DNA of 64,000 nucleotides from CAWHQZ01 sp963831645. GTDB taxonomy: Bacteria; Pseudomonadota; Alphaproteobacteria; Rhizobiales; Aestuariivirgaceae. How positions within the stretch are numbered: position 1 is the stretch's first letter; every line of letters begins with the position of its first letter. Of this stretch, positions 18,205 through 27,662 are shown in pieces. The translations under genes and the position numbers were made by a program. Under the pieces are notes generated by a model. That model did not search any database and was not told the DNA's origin. It saw only the letters and a program-made list of their open reading frames with translations. The stretch lies in NCBI GenBank assembly GCA_963831645.1, contig CAWHQZ010000009.1:124001-188000 (forward strand). The letters are read 5' to 3'.

Positions 18205-18985
18205 TCAAGATCGACCCCCGGTCAAGGCTCCGCGATCTACCCGTTGCGACATGAGAACCATGGCGAAGCTCAGCGCCATGATGATCGTCGCCATGGCGTT
18301 GATCTCGGGCGTCACTCCGAAGCGCAGCATCGAATAAATCCGCATGGGCAGAGTGGTGGAAGCCTGCCCTGCCCCGGCGGTGAAAAAAGCGATGATGAAC
18401 TCATCGATCGACAGTGTGAACGCGAGCATGGCGCCGGCAACGACGGCCGGAGCGATGAGTGGGCAGGATGATACGCCGGAACGTCGTCGTCTGGCTGGCG
18501 CCGAGATCGGCCGACACTTCCACCAACGACCAATCGAAATTGCGCAAGCGGGCTCGCACGACGGCGCAGACGAAGGCGATGTTGAACACCACATGCGCCA
18601 TGATGATCGAGTGAAGACCGAGCGTGAATTCGAGCATCGTGAAGAATGAAAGAAGTGCGATGGCGAGCACTACGTCTGGAATGATCATGGGCGCGAACAG
18701 CAACGCATCGGCCGCCGCCGAAGCTCGTCTCCGTTCCACCCCGACGGCCAGCAAGGTTCCGAGCACCGTTGCGATTGCGGTCGACGCTACGGCGACGATG
18801 AGGGAGTTCAATGCCGACTTGATGATGTCTGGACTGTGGGCGAGCTTCCCGTACCACGCAAACGAAAATCCGGTCCAAACGGTAGGCAGACCTGCCTCGT
18901 TGAAGCTCAAAACCATCAGCATGACGATCGGTGCGTAGAGAAAGACGAGCATCAGACCCAAGTGCGTTCGCAGGGCCTTAGGCAT
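18205..18985 (-). CDS. ABC permease, PotC-like, one frameshift
   Basis: Polyamine-type inner-membrane permease, about 260 residues once a single +1 shift near 18462 is bridged. The N-terminal frame starts MPKALRTHLGLMLVFLYAP at 18985 and runs to the EAA loop (VEVSADLGASQTTTFRRIILP). The C-terminal frame continues LIAPAVVAGAMLAFTLSIDEFIIAFF to the stop at 18205. The break is one extra base in CCCACTC, which looks like a sequence error. It overlaps the PotB-like gene start-to-stop by 8 bases and ends 33 bases before the glycosyltransferase gene. Confidence 0.85.
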
Positions 18986-19836
18986 GAATTGCTCCGCGGG
19001 TGCGACCGGCGGCGAGCGCCTGCGCAAACAGCAGGACCATCATGACGCCAATGAGGATGAGCGAGAGGGTGGCTCCGAATGGCCAATCACGGGCGATCAG
19101 AAACTGGTCGTAGATTAGGTTGCCGACCATTTGCATGCGTCCTCCACCAAGCAGGTCGGGAGTGATGAAGTTGCCGATCGACAGGACGAAAACAAAGACC
19201 CCGCCCGCTGCCACGCCCGGCATGGTAAGCGGCAGGGTTATCCGGAAGAACGTCTGCCACGCTCCGGCTCCCAGATCGCGGGAGGCTTCCGCAAAAGACA
19301 AATCGAGTCGCTGCAGTGCCGAATAGACGGCCAGGATAACGAATGGGCAATAGTTGTAGACAAGCCCCAGGACGACGGCGAATTCGTTGTAGAGGAGGTC
19401 AAGGGGTTCGTGCACGAGCCCGAGCCAGCCGAGCGTTTCATTGATGACGCCCTGACGGTTGAGCAGGACCATCCATGCATAGGTGCGGATGAGATAGTTC
19501 GACCAGAACGGCAGCATCACCAGCACCAGCAGGGCGTTCTGCCGGCTGGCGTGGCCCGCGTGATCGCATAGGCCGCCGGATAGGCAATGAGGATCGAGAC
19601 GGCCGTCGCGATGATGGCGATGCGGGCGGAGCCGATCAGAATTGTGAAATAGAGCCGGTCGGTCGCCCTGCGAAATTCTCGAGTGTCGGGACGTCGAAGT
19701 CGATGCCGCCGTAGACGCCGCGCTCGAAGAATGCGAGCCCGAGAATAACGCAGACAGGGCGCTACCATGAAGAATGCAAGCCAGCCGAGGCCCGGCAGCA
19801 TCATCAAGAGCGTGGCCGCGCAGCGGATGCGCTCAT
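18978..19836 (-). CDS. ABC permease, PotB-like, several frameshifts
   Basis: Polyamine-type permease readable in pieces: LMMLPGLGWLAFFMVAP, ATDRLYFTILIGSARIAIIATAVSILIAYPAAYAITRA, then MLVMLPFWSNYLIRTYAW to the EAA loop AEASRDLGAGAWQTFFRITLPLTMPG. Shifts fall near 19550, 19690-19755 and 19820. The probable start ATG at 19836 shares a base with the stop of the upstream binding-protein gene (TGATG). Either a sequence-error cluster or a decaying gene; with its neighbours equally damaged I cannot tell. Confidence 0.75.
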
Positions 19837-20987
19837 CACGCGTTCATGCGCCGACAATACCGATAAGTCCCGAAAAAGACGGCCAGTCGATTCCGGCCGC
19901 ATCGAGAAGTGGCCCGGGCTGCCATGCCCACTGAGGCCGCCAGAATTTCCGTAACGGTCTTTGAAAACGCCTTCTGACCGTCTCCGAGATCGCGCATCTG
20001 CTCGAATTTGAGCAGCTCGGCCGGCGCGATACCCATGTTGGGAAATTTCTGCAACATGGCCTTGTCGATGGCCTCCATGCCGGCCTTGTTGGGCGACTTG
20101 TACATGATGTTCTCGACCACCCATTTGGCGGTGTCGGCCTTCAGGACATAGTCGATGAACTTGTGCGCCGCGTCCTTATGCTCGGAAGCCTGCGGTGACG
20201 ACCATGGTGTCCACCCAGAGGTCGGAACCTTCCTTGGGTATGACGTATTTGATCTTGTCGTTTTCGGCGATGCCGTAGTTGCACCAGCCGTCCCAGGCAT
20301 GGGTGAGGCTTGCTTCACCGGATACGAGTTTCGCGAAGAAGGTCGTATCGTCGTATGCGAGAAGGTTTTTCTTGGCTTCGGTCAGTTGCGTCTTGGCGGC
20401 ATCGAGCGTCGCCTGATCGACCGAATTCACGGACTTGCCCATGGCGAGGAATGCCGCCGCCATGAGCCAACGGTCGGTCGACAGCATGGTGGTCTTGCCC
20501 TTGACGTCATCGGCCGGCTTTAGGATGTCGTTCCAGCTTTGTCGGCTCCGTTCTTCACCAGATCGGAGCGGTAGCAGATGCCGGTGGTGCCCCAGGTATA
20601 GGGCACTGAATAATTGTTGCCGGGATCATGCTGCAGAGAGTTGGCCTCGGGATAGAGATTGGCGAGGTTGGGAATCTTGCCGTGATCGATCTTGTCGATC
20701 AGCTCGAGCTTGTTCAGCACTTCGGCGAAAGGCGAGGAGACGAACACGCACGTCGTAGCCCTTGCCGCCGCTGGCCGTCAGCTTGCCCATGATCTCTTCG
20801 TTGGTGGCATGAACCGACGATTTCAGCCTCGATGCCGGTGTCGGCCGTGAACTTTTCCAGGCAGGTCCTTCGGCATGTAGCCGTCCCAGTTCGAGATGAC
20901 GATTTTCTCAGCTGCCAGGGCGCTCGCCTGGCACCGACCGCAGACGGCGACTGCTCCCGCGAGGATGGTTGTCCACAAACGCTTCAT
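19836..20987 (-). pseudogene. PotD-like ABC binding protein, multiple frameshifts
   Basis: Periplasmic polyamine-type binding protein, broken into at least four frames. It starts MKRLWTTILAGAVAVCG with a signal peptide and the mature opening AEKIVISNWDGYMPKDL. Further pieces are SSPFAEVLNKLELIDKIDHGKIPNLANLYPEANS, NNYSVPYTWGTTGICYRSDLV, TFFAKLVSGEASLTHAWDGW and the C-terminal HKDAAHKFIDYVLKADTAKWV. Shifts lie near 20860, 20750, 20520 and 20190. All expected blocks are present in order, so it may be intact in the real genome. No ATPase gene accompanies this SBP-permease-permease set. Confidence 0.75.
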
Positions 20988-21045
20988 GATTTTCCTCCCT
21001 TGACTTGATCGATTTGCCAAGCCGGCCAAGTCACCTGCCATGAGG

Positions 21046-21735
21046 TCATTTCTTCTGCGGAATTCGTGTTTCATACCAGCGAAATGCCCATACGATGAAG
21101 AAATAGAGTGTGACATAGATCACGAGGACAAGCAGCAGGGGCTCGTAGACCCGGAAAGTATCCTGTCTGATCTTGTTCGAAACGCCGAACAGATCAAGCA
21201 CCGTTACGGTGGCGGCGAGCGGCGTGGCCTTGAGTTGCAACGCTGTTTCGCCGGCGAGCGTGGGCAGGGCAAGTCTAATGGCGCGCGGCAGCCAGAGGCG
21301 CCGCAATACTCCCCAGCGCGACATTCCGAAGGCTTTGCCAGCTTCCAATTCGCCCTTCGGCACGGCCAGGAAGGCGCCACGCATCACCTCGCCCTCGTAG
21401 CCTGCAAAACTGATCGTGAGCGCGAACAAGGCATAATAGTAGCCATCGCGCAGGATCGGCCAGAAGATGCTTTGCCTGATCCCTGGAATTTGTGGGAATA
21501 GCGAGCCGAAACCGTAGTACAGGAGCCATATCTGTACGAGGAGCGGCGTGCCGCGGATGAACGTGCAAAAGGCGCGCGCCGGCAGCGCGAGCCACCTCGG
21601 CCCGCTCGCCTGGACGAGCCCCAGCGGCACTGCCAGGATCATGCCGAACACGACCGAGAAGACGAGCAGGCTTATGGTGATCCGGAGACCACTCGAAAGC
21701 AGGCTCGCGTATTTGGGCAGCCAGTCCCAGACCAT
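21046..21735 (-). CDS. Polar amino-acid ABC permease (HisM/GlnP family)
   Basis: 229-residue inner-membrane permease, intact. Several membrane segments are visible (LRITISLLVFSVVFGMILAVPLGL; ALFALTISFAGYEGEVMRGAFL) and the EAA loop is KGELEAGKAFGMSRWGVLRRLWLPRAIRLALPTLAGE. The family imports histidine, lysine/arginine/ornithine, opines and related compounds. It starts 7 bases after the partner permease's stop and is the last gene of the ATPase-SBP-SBP-permease-permease run. Confidence 0.92.
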   Translation of the reverse strand: MVWDWLPKYASLLSSGLRITISLLVFSVVFGMILAVPLGLVQASGPRWLALPARAFCTFIRGTPLLVQIWLLYYGFGSLFPQIPGIRQSIFWPILRDGYYYALFALTISFAGYEGEVMRGAFLAVPKGELEAGKAFGMSRWGVLRRLWLPRAIRLALPTLAGETALQLKATPLAATVTVLDLFGVSNKIRQDTFRVYEPLLLVLVIYVTLYFFIVWAFRWYETRIPQKK

Positions 21736-21742
21736 GTTTGCG

Positions 21743-22463
21743 TTACCCGAGCTTCGGCATGCCGCGCCGGTAATAGGCCTCGATGCGGCTGAAGATCTGA
21801 TTGGATGTGAGCGTGATTACCAGATAGATCAGCGCAGCTACGCTATAGAAGAGTAAGTAGTATTTTGTGTTTCCTGCCGCCTGACGCGTTGACAGCAGGA
21901 GCTCCGTATATCCTACGACCGCAATCAGCGAGGAGCTCTTTGGTGACGATGAGCCACAGATTGGCCAATCCGGGAATGGCGAGGGGCATCATGGCCGGCA
22001 CAATGATGCGCGAGAAACGTTGCCAGGGCGACATCCCGAACGCCTTGGCGGCCTCGATCTGACCCACGGGAATGGCCTGAATGGCCGCTCGAAGCACTTC
22101 TGTCGAATAGGCGCCTTGCATGAAGGCGAGGACGGCTACCGCCGCCAGGAAGCCGCTGACCGCGACCGTCTTAAAGCCATAGGACGCGAGAAGGGTGTTC
22201 AGCGCGCTTGTCCCGGCGTAGTAGATCAAGAGGATGAGGATAAGTTCTGGCGCTGCTCGCACGAAGGTGGTGTAGAAATTGAAAAGCGCGCGCGTGAGCG
22301 GACCACCGCCGAGCTTTCCCATCGCTCCAGCGAGCCCGATCAGCAGTCCGATCGAATACGCCAACACGGAAATCTGAAGCGTCAGAAACGTTCCGCGGAG
22401 AAGTTCATCTCCATAGCCCGTGTCGCCAAACGCCAAGATTTCCGGAAAGCCCGGCTGCGCCAT
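21743..22463 (-). CDS. Polar amino-acid ABC permease (HisQ family), one frameshift
   Basis: Partner permease of about 239 residues. The N-terminal frame runs from MAQPGFPEILAFGDTGYGDELL through AAIQAIPVGQIEAAKAFGMSPWQRFSRIIVPAMMPLAIPG. It is interrupted near 21940 by one extra base and resumes as SLIAVVGYTELLLSTRQAAGN to YYRRGMPKLG with the stop at 21743. The restored C-terminus has the expected family length, so the break is most likely a sequence error. 79 bases separate it from the binding-protein gene. Confidence 0.87.
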
Positions 22464-22542
22464 TGCGCCCCCTTCGCTGCACCGATGAGCAGCGTCCGGC
22501 GAAGCTGCGCCGGACGCGCCATTGCGAAATCAGTGCCAGGAC

Positions 22543-23337
22543 CTACTGCGACACTGAAGGCAGGACGATTTGTTCCTTCAGGTCCGGATACTTTTCGGTG
22601 ATCTTGACGATTTCTCCCGAGGCGACCACCGCCGCAAGCCCGCTGTTGATCTTTTCCTTGAGGCCCGTATCCTCCTTGCAAATCCCGGCGCCAACGCCTT
22701 CCCCGAAAACTTCCTTGTCTTCCGGGACCTTGCCCTTGAGCTCGCAGCATGCCTTACCCTGGTCGCTTTTGAGGAACGCATCGAGAGCCCCGCCATCGGC
22801 CTGCACGTAGTCAACGCGGCCGGCCGCGAGATCGTTATTGGCCTCGTCCTGCGTTTGATAGGTTTTTATCTCCGAGCCGGCGCCGAAATATTTTTGCGCG
22901 TATCTCTCATGGGTGGTTGAGACCTGGACGCCAATCGTTTTTCCCTTCAGATGTTCAGGCGAGATGTCGAGATCGGCGTCTTTTGCACCGATGATGACGG
23001 AAGCAGGCTCGTAATACCAGCTGGAGAAGTCTATGGTTTTCTGGCGCTCCGGCGTGATCGACATGGAACTCCAGATCAGGTCGATTTGTTTCGACGTAAG
23101 AGCGGGAATGATTCCGTCCCACGCCACTTCGACAAGTTCGCATTTTTCATTGATGTGCTTGCAGACGGCGTCGATGAGGTCGATTTCCCAGCCGACCCAT
23201 TTGCCGGAAGCATCCTTGGACGTGAACGGCGGGTAGGGCTCGGCTGCGACGCCGTACTTTATGTCGGCTAGCGCTGTGCTCGCACTGATGACCATCGCGA
23301 TCATCGATGCCACTGCCAACTTTAGCACTGCTTTCAT
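22543..23337 (-). CDS. Polar amino-acid ABC binding protein, copy 1 (intact)
   Basis: 264-residue periplasmic binding protein of SBP family 3 (HisJ/ArtJ/GlnH). Signal peptide MKAVLKLAVASMIAMVISASTALA, then DIKYGVAAEPYPPFTSKDASGKWVGWEIDL, the classical ligand-binding opening, and KQIDLIWSSMSITPERQKTIDFS. Two adjacent Cys (KACCELKG) plus C61- and C208-type positions may form disulphides. It is a close tandem paralogue of the damaged copy at 23515-24310. Ligand not predictable beyond a polar or basic amino acid or amine. Confidence 0.93.
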   Translation of the reverse strand: MKAVLKLAVASMIAMVISASTALADIKYGVAAEPYPPFTSKDASGKWVGWEIDLIDAVCKHINEKCELVEVAWDGIIPALTSKQIDLIWSSMSITPERQKTIDFSSWYYEPASVIIGAKDADLDISPEHLKGKTIGVQVSTTHERYAQKYFGAGSEIKTYQTQDEANNDLAAGRVDYVQADGGALDAFLKSDQGKACCELKGKVPEDKEVFGEGVGAGICKEDTGLKEKINSGLAAVVASGEIVKITEKYPDLKEQIVLPSVSQ

Positions 23338-23440
23338 GACTCACTCTCCTTCGGCAACAGATTGGGACTGGCGCGGGGTTTGACCCGCGGGCAACGGGGC
23401 GTGACGACACTTATCAGGACCAAATCCAAGAGCGAACGCC

Positions 23441-23497
23441 CTAATGCGCCTTAGCTTTGGTGAATTGGCTGCAGCCTTTCGGATTGTAAAACTCGAG
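23441..23497 (-). pseudogene. Duplicated 3' tail of the ABC ATPase gene
   Basis: Between the two binding-protein genes the minus strand reads LEFYNPKGCSQFTKAKAH followed by TAG, matching the C-terminus of the ATPase encoded at 24388 (DDPKSERCRQFTKTKQH, TAG). The flanking DNA also matches: by eye about 47 of 56 bases agree between 23418-23473 and 24365-24420. It is a leftover of the unequal event that duplicated [ATPase tail + spacer + binding protein], not a gene. Confidence 0.85.
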
Positions 23498-23514
23498 TCG
23501 GGGCCACGGCAAAT

Positions 23515-24310
23515 TTACTGCGACACCGATGGTATAATGATCTGCGGCTTCAGTTCCGGGTACTTTTCAGTGATCTTTGCAATTTCGCCGGAAGCCGTCG
23601 AGCGCGGCGATCGCGGCGTTTATTTTCTCCTTGAGGGCCGTATCCTCCTTGCGGATACCGGCGCCCGCACCTAACCCCAGAATTTCCGGATCGTCGGGAA
23701 CCCTGCCCTTCAGTTCGCAGCAGGCCTTACCCTGGTCGGTCTGGAGGAAGGAGACGAGCGCCGCCGTCGGCCTGCATATAGTCGAGGCGCCCGGCCGCGA
23801 GATCGTTGTTGGCCTCGTCTTGCGTCTGATACGTCTTTCAGACTCGAGCCGCCAAAATACTTTTGCACGTATCTCTCGTGCATTGTCGAGACCTGCGTTC
23901 CGATCGTCTTGCCCTTCAGATGCTCTGGCGAGATGTCGAGATCGCCGTCCTTTGCTCCAATTATGATGGTCGGCGTGTCGTAGTACATGTTGGAGAAGTC
24001 GATGGTTTTCTTGCGTTCTGTCGGTGATCGACATGGAGCTCCAGATCAGGTCGATCTGCTTCGACGTCAGGGCCGGAATGATGCCGTCCCACGCCACTTC
24101 GACGATCTCGCACTTCTCGTTCAGGTGCTTGCACACGGCATCCATCAGGTCGACTTCCCAGCCGACCCACTTGCCGGAAGCATCCTTGGAAGATGAACGG
24201 CGGATAAGGCTCTGGCGGCCACGCCGAATTTGAGGTCGGCCTGTGCGGCGCCGGTCCCGATATGCCAGAGCAATCACCGCTGCCGCCGCCAACTTGAAAA
24301 CGTCACTCAT
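23515..24310 (-). pseudogene. Polar amino-acid ABC binding protein, copy 2, frameshifted
   Basis: Tandem paralogue of the 22543-23337 protein. It starts MSDVFKLAAAAVIALA at 24310; pieces in different frames give SKDASGKWVGWEVDLMDAVCKHLNEKCEIVEVAWDG, DLDISPEHLKGKTIGTQVSTMHERYVQKYFGGSS and the terminal ASGEIAKITEKYPELKPQIIIPSVSQ with TAA at 23515. At least five shifts lie near 24250, 24190, 24025, 23840, 23765 and 23600. All blocks are collinear with the intact copy, so it is either an error-ridden good gene or a recent pseudogene. Confidence 0.82.
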
Positions 24311-24387
24311 GAGTGTATCTCCTTGCTTATGTTCGACTAGTCGGTGCGTGAAATCACCTGACGGGACCAAATCCATGAGCACACGCC

Positions 24388-25195
24388 CTAATGCTGCTTG
24401 GTTTTGGTGAACTGGCGGCACCGCTCGCTTTTGGGATCGTCGAAGACCCGGGAGGGCGGCCCCTCCTCCTCGATCAGCCCCCGATGCAGGAAAATCACGT
24501 GACTGGACACGCCGCGCGCGAAGTTCATTTCATGGGTTACGAGTATCATCGTTCGCCCTTCTTCGGCGAGGTCGCGGATCACCTTCAGGACCTCGCCGAC
24601 GAGCTCCGGATCGAGCGCCGAGGTCGGCTCGTCGAACAGCATGACCTTGGGTTCCATGCACAGGGCGCGGGCGATCGACGCCCGCTGCTGTTGACCGCCG
24701 GACAGGAACGCCGGGTACTGGTCCTTCTTCTCGTAGAGGCCGACTTTGTGCAGCAATGCTTCGGCTCGTTCGACGGCCGCCGCCTTCGCAATTTTGAGCA
24801 CATGCACCGGGGCCTCGATGACGTTTTCCAGCACGGTCATGTGCTGCCACAGATTGAAACTCTGGAACACCATGCCGAGCTGTGTGCGGATTCGTTCCAG
24901 CTGCCGCTGATCGGCGGGAACCGAGCTACCGTCGCGCACGGGTTTGAGCTTCACTTCCTCGCCTGCGACGACAATCCTTCCGCGAGTTCGGCATTTCGAG
25001 AAAATTGATGCAGCGCAGGAAGGTGCTCTTGCCCGATCCGGAAGCGCCAATGAGCGAGACGACGTCGCCTTCTCTTGCCGTCATCGAGACGCCCTTGAGG
25101 ACCTCGAGCGTTCCGAAGCTCTTGTGCAGGTCGTAAACGGCGACCGCTTCCGGCTGCACTGCCGCTCTTTCGGCAGTTGCTGAACGACTTGCCAA
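24388..25195 (-). CDS. Polar amino-acid ABC ATPase (HisP/GlnQ), one frameshift
   Basis: Nucleotide-binding subunit, about 268 residues after bridging a shift near 24985. N-terminal frame: VYDLHKSFGTLEVLKGVSM and Walker A GASGSGKST, up to FLEMPN. C-terminal frame: RIVVAGEEV, the Q-loop VFQSFNLWQHMTVLENV, signature LSGGQQQRASIARAL, Walker B VMLFDEPTSALD and switch THEMNFARGVS. First gene of the minus-strand amino-acid importer run and divergent from the plus-strand polyamine importer across a 222-base gap that should hold both promoters. Confidence 0.9.
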
Positions 25196-25417
25196 ACAAA
25201 CTCCTCCCGGTCGGCGACGATCTGTTGATTGGCTGCCAATCTAACACGCCACATGGCTGGCGCAATTGACCATTGGGCCGGGGCCTGCCTTCCCTTCTCA
25301 AAATGAAACGGGTAACTTTGCCTGAGTGGCGGGCGCAAGCGGCCATCGGGAATGTTTGTTCCTCAGGTCCAATACGCCTGTTTCTTCAGGCTTCACAGGT
25401 CTTTAGGGAGGTAAGAA

Positions 25418-26578
25418 ATGAAAAGACGCATCCGCCTTGCGGCTGCCTTGTTTGCTGCAGGCGCTCTCTCCACGGCCGCTTTGGCCCAGGAGATGAAGAA
25501 GGAAATCGGCGCCGGCGAAGGTCAGGTCGATATCGTCGCGTGGCCCGGATACATCGAGCGCGGCGAGACCGACAAGAACTTCGATTGGGTAACCGATTTC
25601 GAGAAAAAGTCGGGCTGCAAGGTCAACGTAAAGACCGCCGGAACGTCCGACGAGATGGTCGCGCTCATGAATGAGGGTGGCTTCGACCTCGTAACCGCGT
25701 CAGGTGATGCGTCTCTCCGCCTCATTTCCGGAAAGCGGGTTCAGGAAGTGAACATCGACCTCATTCCGGGTTGGAAGACCGTGGACGAACGGTTGCAGAA
25801 CGCGCCCTGGCACACCGTCGATGGCAAGCACTATGGTGTCCCCTATCAATGGGGCGCCAATGTCCTCGCCTACAATACGAACGTCTTCAAAGAAAAGCCC
25901 GCGAGCTGGTCGGTGGTGTTTGAGGAAACCAACCTCCCGGACGGCAAATCCAACAAGGGTCGTATTCAGGCTTTCGACGGCGCCATCTATATCGCCGATG
26001 CGGCGCTCTACCTGATGAAAAAGCAGCCGGAGCTGGGCATCAAGGATCCCTATGAACTGAACGAGGACCAGTACAAGGCCGCACTCGACTTGCTGCGCAA
26101 GCAGCGTCTGCTCGTCGGCCGTTACTGGCATGACGCCTTCATTCAGATCGACGACTTCAAGAACGAAGGCGTTGTTGCATCGTCGTCCTGGCCGTTCCAG
26201 GTCAATCTGCTGAAGGCGGACAAGAAGCCGATCGCCTCCACGGTCCCCGAGGAGGGTGCCACAGGCTGGGCCGACACCACCATGATGCATACTGAAGCCG
26301 CTCATCCGAACTGCGCCTATATGTGGCTTGAACACTCGATCAACCCGAAGCTGCAGGGTGATCTCGCCGCGTGGTTCGGGTCGGTTCCGGCCGTCCCCGC
26401 CGCCTGCACCGGAAATGCCCTGTTGACCGATGCCGGGTGCGAGACCAACGGGGTCGGCAACTTCGACAAGATCCATTTCTGGAAGACTCCCGTCGCCAAG
26501 TGCGCAAGCCAGCCGAACGGCTGCGTTCCGTACTATCGCTGGGCGACCGACTACATCGCGGTCCTGGGCGGCCGGTGA
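25418..26578 (+). CDS. Polyamine-type ABC binding protein (YdcS-like)
   Basis: 386-residue periplasmic binding protein. Signal peptide MKRRIRLAAALFAAGALSTAALA, mature opening EGQVDIVAWPGYIERGE, then SGCKVNVKTAGTSDEMVALMN and GVPYQWGANVLAYNTNVF. Four C-terminal Cys (AACTG, GCETN, KCASQ, GCVPY) suggest disulphides, as in YdcS-type proteins. A strong AGGGAGGTAAGAA ribosome site precedes the ATG. Founder gene of a compact operon SBP-ATPase-permease-permease-phosphatase (25418-30919). Likely ligand: spermidine, putrescine or a related amine. Confidence 0.9.
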   Translation: MKRRIRLAAALFAAGALSTAALAQEMKKEIGAGEGQVDIVAWPGYIERGETDKNFDWVTDFEKKSGCKVNVKTAGTSDEMVALMNEGGFDLVTASGDASLRLISGKRVQEVNIDLIPGWKTVDERLQNAPWHTVDGKHYGVPYQWGANVLAYNTNVFKEKPASWSVVFEETNLPDGKSNKGRIQAFDGAIYIADAALYLMKKQPELGIKDPYELNEDQYKAALDLLRKQRLLVGRYWHDAFIQIDDFKNEGVVASSSWPFQVNLLKADKKPIASTVPEEGATGWADTTMMHTEAAHPNCAYMWLEHSINPKLQGDLAAWFGSVPAVPAACTGNALLTDAGCETNGVGNFDKIHFWKTPVAKCASQPNGCVPYYRWATDYIAVLGGR

Positions 26579-26648
26579 GCCCAAGCCGCTGAAACAGGGG
26601 ACCTCTGCCGCCGCTCCGAATCCGAGGGGTGGCAGAGGTCTTGAGATC

Positions 26649-27662
26649 ATGGCCATTGCCGTGCGCTTCGAGGGCGTGTCGCGCCACTTCGGCAACGTGC
26701 GCGCCGTCGATGACGTCAGTCTCGACATTGCGGAGGGCGAGTTCTTCGCCATGCTCGGCCCTTCGGGTTCCGGCAAGACCACGTGCCTGCGGCTGATCGC
26801 CGGTTTCGAGCAGCCCGACAAAGGCCACATCGAGATCTTCGGTCAGACGGCAGAGGGAGTGCCGCCCTACCGTCGCAACGTCAACACGGTGTTTCAGGAC
26901 TATGCGCTGTTTCCGCACATGACGGTTGGCGACAATGTCGCCTACGGCCTGATGATTCGTGGCGTTTCGCGCCCCGAGCGCGAAGCGCGGGCCAGGACCG
27001 CCCTGACCATGGTGAAGCTGCCCGGTTACGAGGCCCGCCGCCCGGGCCAGTTGTCGGGCGGACAGCGGCAGCGGGTGGCGCTTGCCCGAGCCCTCATCAA
27101 CGCCCCCAAGGTACTTCTCCTGGATGAACCCCTGGGCGCGCTCGATCTCAAGCTGCGCGAGCAGATGCAGGAGGAATTGAAGGCGCTGCAGAAGGAAGTA
27201 GGCATCACGTTCGTATTCGTCACCCACGACCAGGGCGAGGCGCTCGCGATGTCCGACCGGGTGGCAATCTTCAACGAGGGAAAGATTGTTCAGGTCGGCA
27301 CTCCGGGAGACGTCTACGAGCGTCCCCAAACCCGGTTCGTGGCGGCGTTCGTGGGGTCCTCAAATGTCCTTCCTCCGCAATTCGTGCGCAAGCACGGCGG
27401 TCAGGACGCCTGGACGAGCCTTCGTCCGGAAAAGATCACGATCGCCGCCCGCAAGGAGAAGCCTCCCGCGCGCCACGCCGCAGCCGCCGGTCAGGTGATC
27501 GCGATCCAGTACCAGGGCGCCCAAACCCGCATCGCCGTAGACGTGGAGGGCCAGCGGATCGTGGTCAATGCTCCCTCCTCGGAGGAGCGTTTCGCCGAGG
27601 GCGCCACCGTGTTTCTGCACTGGCCCTTCAGCAGCATGCACGTCATGGAGCACGCCAGGTGA
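26649..27662 (+). CDS. Polyamine-type ABC ATPase (YdcT/PotA-like)
   Basis: 337-residue nucleotide-binding subunit, intact. Walker A GPSGSGKTT, Q-loop VFQDYALFPHMTV, signature LSGGQRQRVALARAL, Walker B VLLLDEPLGALD, switch THDQGEALAMSD, followed by a TOBE region with PEKITIAAR. I chose ATG at 26649 (MAIAVRFEGVSRHFG) because the longer frame overlaps the binding-protein gene. The stop overlaps the GTG start of the next permease by 4 bases. Confidence 0.94.
   Translation: MAIAVRFEGVSRHFGNVRAVDDVSLDIAEGEFFAMLGPSGSGKTTCLRLIAGFEQPDKGHIEIFGQTAEGVPPYRRNVNTVFQDYALFPHMTVGDNVAYGLMIRGVSRPEREARARTALTMVKLPGYEARRPGQLSGGQRQRVALARALINAPKVLLLDEPLGALDLKLREQMQEELKALQKEVGITFVFVTHDQGEALAMSDRVAIFNEGKIVQVGTPGDVYERPQTRFVAAFVGSSNVLPPQFVRKHGGQDAWTSLRPEKITIAARKEKPPARHAAAAGQVIAIQYQGAQTRIAVDVEGQRIVVNAPSSEERFAEGATVFLHWPFSSMHVMEHAR

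Noticed and set aside
18205..25195. Region as a degraded island full of pseudogenes
   Set aside because: Frameshifts of the same single-base kind also hit essential genes further on, and the broken proteins are collinear and complete, so error is the simpler reading; kept only as a possibility for the two binding proteins.
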